8,609 bases of DNA from an uncultured Sphingorhabdus sp. (lineage in GTDB: Bacteria; Pseudomonadota; Alphaproteobacteria; Sphingomonadales; Sphingomonadaceae), in NCBI GenBank assembly GCA_937873665.1, contig CALMYW010000001.1, forward strand, positions 1 through 8,609, read 5' to 3'. The notes under the pieces are model-generated. The model saw only the letters and a list, made by a program, of their open reading frames with translations, made no database searches and was not told the origin of the DNA. Positions within the stretch are counted from its first letter, which is position 1, and every line of letters begins with the position of its first letter. This document shows, in pieces, positions 6,584 to 8,609 of the stretch. Position numbers and translations under genes: made by a program.

Positions 6584-7508
6584 ATTCTCCACCTCTGGTT
6601 AACTCTGGGTTGTTACATTTTAGACGGACAAGTTCCATCGTGTTTGCTACCGCGCTAGCTGTTAAGTCGGCTAGAAAAGCCAACGAATCAACATGTTTTA
6701 CCTCGAATGTACTGCTCTCCCGCGAGGTAATATACATAATTCCTATCATATCCTGCTTGATCCCAGACCAAGCATTCATCGGAGCTACCATCATGGTTAC
6801 TATTTCATCAGGATACAGTTCGTCGTTCTTAGTCATAATATATGCGCCAGCGTCCGAGGCTGCTTTCATGTCATAATAAACTAGAATACCTTGCGCGCTC
6901 TTGTCTTCACGAAGAAACCTTGGTATTCCTTTATTTATTGGAATTGCCTCTGAATGCTTCTTCCTGTGCGCATTTAACCCTTTTGATCTAGCAAACGTCT
7001 TATAGACAATTGTCTTTCCATCTTCGCCTAAAGATGCAAGGCGGATCGAGGCCCCAATGGATTCATCGTCAGTCAGTAATTTAAAATATGTTGCCGCATT
7101 CTCGCATATCTGTGTCAATAAAATCTCAAGCTCTTTCGATAGCTTTCCTTTGGAGTAGCCCTTCCCTGGCGCTAATTTTTTATGCAAATCGGATTGTTTA
7201 TCACGAATATCGTGAACAAGTTGGTGGAGGTAGTATTTCGTGCCGAGAGATCGCATCGACCTTTTGCGCAAATAAAACAATACATAGGTAAGAATGCTAC
7301 CAAAAGTAAAGACAGCGACCAGAAAGAAGTACTTGAGATTTACTGCAACTGTAGCAGGAAAATTATTCGGCCACCACCACGGCACCCCCATTGCAATTAC
7401 GGTTATAACGCCTGTTCCGACGATACCCTTAATACGAACCAGCAAACCCACGACGCCGATCTTCCATGCGTTTCGACCATCCGTGTAGTGCGATACCGAA
7501 TTTTTCAC
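6567..7508 (-). CDS. Membrane-anchored GAF-domain protein, first gene of cassette 1
   Basis: The 313-residue protein has two hydrophobic segments, about 17-46 (ending VPWWWP) and 60-80 (YFFLVAVFTFGSILTYVLFY), followed by the basic run RKRSMR, which predicts a cytoplasmic C-terminus. A short helical linker YLHQLVHDIRDKQSDLHKKL (93-112) carries an H-D-x-R pattern; it is not a complete histidine-kinase phosphoacceptor helix. Residues about 125-295 resemble a GAF domain, with VAPMNAWSGIKQDMIGIMYI (241-260) and a C-terminal helix FLADLTASAVANTMEL (278-293). GAF domains bind cyclic nucleotides or small molecules. No catalytic domain is present, so I infer a sensor or a two-membrane-helix effector. 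Start is GTG 7508 with AAAGGAAGAG upstream, 28 bases inside the cassette; no in-frame ATG is near. It is nearest to attI and so likely the best expressed. Confidence 0.75.
   Translation of the reverse strand: MKNSVSHYTDGRNAWKIGVVGLLVRIKGIVGTGVITVIAMGVPWWWPNNFPATVAVNLKYFFLVAVFTFGSILTYVLFYLRKRSMRSLGTKYYLHQLVHDIRDKQSDLHKKLAPGKGYSKGKLSKELEILLTQICENAATYFKLLTDDESIGASIRLASLGEDGKTIVYKTFARSKGLNAHRKKHSEAIPINKGIPRFLREDKSAQGILVYYDMKAASDAGAYIMTKNDELYPDEIVTMMVAPMNAWSGIKQDMIGIMYITSRESSTFEVKHVDSLAFLADLTASAVANTMELVRLKCNNPELTRGGEYAKAI
6587..6596 (-). promoter_or_regulatory. Ribosome binding site of the small protein gene
   Basis: On the minus strand AGAGGTGGAG is followed by AAT and ATG 6583. It lies inside the coding region of the GAF gene, which supports coupled translation, and it decides the start of the small gene. 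Confidence 0.65.
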
Positions 7509-7542
7509 AATTTATGCTCTTCCTTTCTTGGCCTAACAGTGA

Positions 7543-7606
7543 ATTAGACAGATTCAGTAATTAAGATACTAGACAGAATCTATGTTGGCAGGACTAGACA
7601 GAATCT
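7543..7606. repeat. Three 14-bp direct repeats spaced exactly 25 bp apart beside attI
   Basis: Copies are actagacagaatct at 7568-7581 and again at 7593-7606, which are identical, and the diverged attagacagattca at 7543-7556. Starts are separated by 25 and 25 bases, so they lie on about the same helical face alternately offset. The region is between the attI core and intI, where integron integrases bind accessory direct repeats; a transcription-factor operator array is the other reading. Confidence 0.85.
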
Positions 7607-7611
7607 GTCTA
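7595..7611. promoter_or_regulatory. 17-bp perfect palindrome upstream of intI
   Basis: tagacaga-a-tctgtcta is a perfect inverted repeat around A7603 and contains the repeat copy at 7593-7606. A weak promoter-like pair for intI, TTGGCA (7585-7590) and TCTATC (7608-7613), would enclose it with 17 bases between, so a bound protein could control intI. The promoter assignment is weak; the palindrome itself is certain. It does not match the LexA box CTGT-N8-ACAG. Confidence 0.6.
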
Positions 7612-7699
7612 TCTTCTACACTAACAGGCTAGAGAAACCTCTGGTGGTCTCCCCCGTTCCACCCCCCTTATGTAGCCCATCTGGCCTTGAACCTAGTAC

Positions 7700-8609
7700 A
7701 TGACCGAAGCCCCGTCAACGCGTGATGAGAAGATCCGCTCCTTTTGGGATCGATATATCAATAAGCTATATGAATCAGTCATCAAGCCTCCCTTCGACCG
7801 ATGGATGGTGCGGCGAGCCGAGCACTACATCGCCGCCCACGCGGATCGTCGCCTGGCCGAACATACCTCAGTGGACGTGAATGCCTATCTGGCTGAACTG
7901 GGGCGGAAGCCCGGTCTCAAGGCCGGCAGTTTCGCCAGGCCGTCGATGCTATACAGAAATTGTTCGATCTCGCGGGCGTGAGCTGGCTCGGTGAGGTGGA
8001 CTGGGGGCACTGGCGCGACTCTGCCCGGGGTTTGGAGGCGACGCACCCGACGGTGGCGCGGGATTACTCACCCTTACCCGGCGGTGGCAACCCTGGGGCT
8101 GGATTGGTGCCGGGGGGAGGAGAAGCCGTTGGCCAGGACCTGACCCTGGCGGCGATCCGGGCGGCCCAGGGTCCACTCCTGGAGCAGGTGGCCAAGACGC
8201 TACGCCTGCGCGGACTGGCCATTCGCACTGAGCAGACCTATTTGCATTGGATCACGCGCTTCTTCGGGTTTCTCGGCGACCGGGATCCGGTGAGCCAAGG
8301 ACCGGAGCGGATCGCGGCCTTCCTGGAGGACTTTGCGCTGGTCCGGAAGGTTTCGGCCAGCACGCAGAATATCGCCATGAATGCCCTGGTGTTTCTCTAC
8401 CGCGAGGTGCTGCGGCGCGAGGATCTGGATCTGGGGACCTTCGCCCGCGCCAAGCGGCCGCGGCGTCTGCCGACCGTCTTGACCCACGGGGAGGTTACCG
8501 CCCTGCTGGCGGCGTTGTCCGGGACTCACGGGCTGATGGCCGCGCTGATGTACGGGACGGGGATGCGGCTAATGGAATGCGTGCGGTTGCGTGTGCAGGA
8601 TGTGGACTT
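7700..8609 (+). pseudogene. intI: Integron integrase (tyrosine recombinase), frame broken near 7925, 3' end beyond the window
   Basis: Translation from ATG 7700 gives an N-terminal extension with FWDRYINKLYESVIKPPFDR and RRAEHYIAAH, then LGRKPGLKA, and ends early at a TGA (7979-7981). One frame over, the same protein resumes at once as QFRQAVDAIQKLFDLAGV from 7927 and stays open to 8609. Inserting one base after 7924 would restore KA-W-QFRQ, the expected sequence of long integron integrases. The second part has the core-binding domain (TEQTYLHWITRFFGFLGD), SASTQNIAMNALVFLYREVL, and the catalytic box I YGTGMRLMECVRLRVQDVDF with Arg at 8566-8568. Box II, the nucleophilic Tyr and the integron-specific segment lie beyond the edge. 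An in-frame TAG (7694-7696) excludes an earlier start; no clear Shine-Dalgarno is seen. The gene is GC-rich compared with the cassettes. A sequencing error could explain the shift. Confidence 0.87.

Larger units (their letters stand above)
1..7537 (-). mobile_element. Integron cassette array (seven complete or degraded cassettes plus one cut by the edge)
   Basis: All genes here read leftward, away from the integrase gene, and each is followed by an imperfect inverted repeat with GTT/AAC core sites typical of attC. Cassette boundaries inferred from the G^TT cut are 7536/6274, 6273/about 4671, about 4670/4534, 4533/3701, 3700/2669, 2668/1091, 1090/175 and 174/edge. Leaders between the boundary and the start codon are only about 20-50 bases, so the cassettes appear promoterless. 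attC sites vary from 57 to 97 bp and do not form one repeated family, unlike the near-uniform attC sites of large chromosomal arrays such as that of Vibrio cholerae. Coding content is mostly enzyme or effector-like domains, several known from prokaryotic defence. Confidence 0.9.
7531..7611 (-). other. attI recombination region (core at 7531-7537)
   Basis: On the + strand GCCTAAC (7531-7537) is, on the cassette strand, GTTAGGC, the core GTTRRRY expected at an attI/cassette junction. It matches the complement of the R'' core of the first cassette's attC (6357-6363). No second inverted arm is present beside it, as is usual for attI. The flanking 75 bases toward intI carry three direct repeats, plausible integrase binding sites. 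Confidence 0.72.

Noticed and set aside
7543..7606. CRISPR-like repeats beside attI.
   Set aside because: Three 14-bp units with 11-bp gaps are too short for a CRISPR array and no cas gene is present.
7540..7699. LexA (SOS) box controlling intI.
   Set aside because: No CTGT-N8-ACAG arrangement was found; the nearby CTGT and ACAG elements have the wrong spacing.
7538..7700. A cassette promoter (Pc) reading leftward from the attI region.
   Set aside because: One is expected, but no pair of -35/-10 boxes with good match and spacing could be read on the minus strand; it may lie within intI.
7949..8529. Long minus-strand open frames opposite the integrase.
   Set aside because: They are proline/glycine/arginine-rich shadows of GC-rich coding sequence on the + strand.

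Overview
The window is one end of an integron. A tyrosine recombinase gene of the integron-integrase type (intI) reads rightward from 7700 and runs off the right edge. From 7537 to the left edge, every gene reads leftward, and each is followed by an attC-type imperfect inverted repeat. Integrase and cassettes diverging from a shared attI site is the standard integron layout. The integrase has a long N-terminal extension, and its stretch is clearly GC-rich while the cassettes are mixed to AT-rich. From remembered homologues this suggests a gammaproteobacterium with a Chromatiales-like integrase, but the sequence alone cannot fix the host.

Layout, in cassette reading order (right to left): attI core 7531-7537, flanked by three 14-bp direct repeats at exact 25-bp steps and a 17-bp perfect palindrome; cassette 1 (6274-7536), a two-membrane-segment GAF protein plus an overlapping 67-residue protein; cassette 2 (about 4671-6273), an AAA-type ATPase with a C-terminal TIR domain; a gene-less remnant (about 4535-4670) that keeps only an attC and a fragment resembling a REP-transposase element end; cassette 4 (3701-4533), a HEPN-like protein; cassette 5 (2669-3700), a DUF2971 protein; cassette 6 (1091-2668), an Sll1717-family P-loop ATPase; cassette 7 (175-1090), a class I SAM methyltransferase; cassette 8 (1-174, cut by the window edge), a broken Uma2-like nuclease fragment.

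Cassette ends are mutually consistent. In five cassettes the R'' core (the promoter-proximal end of attC) is the exact complement of the core at that same cassette's own start, as expected when each entered as a closed circle. The attC sites differ in length (57-97 bp) and stem sequence, which points to varied sources. Leaders between cassette start and start codon are short (about 20-50 bases) with no obvious promoters, so expression probably depends on a promoter near attI.

Several products belong to families met in anti-phage or intracellular-conflict systems: TIR-ATPase, HEPN-like protein, possibly DUF2971 and the Sll1717 ATPase. The array may be a small defence-gene collection; this is inference from domains. 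The integrase reading frame is broken by one apparent missing base near 7925, so the integron may be inactive unless this is a sequencing error.
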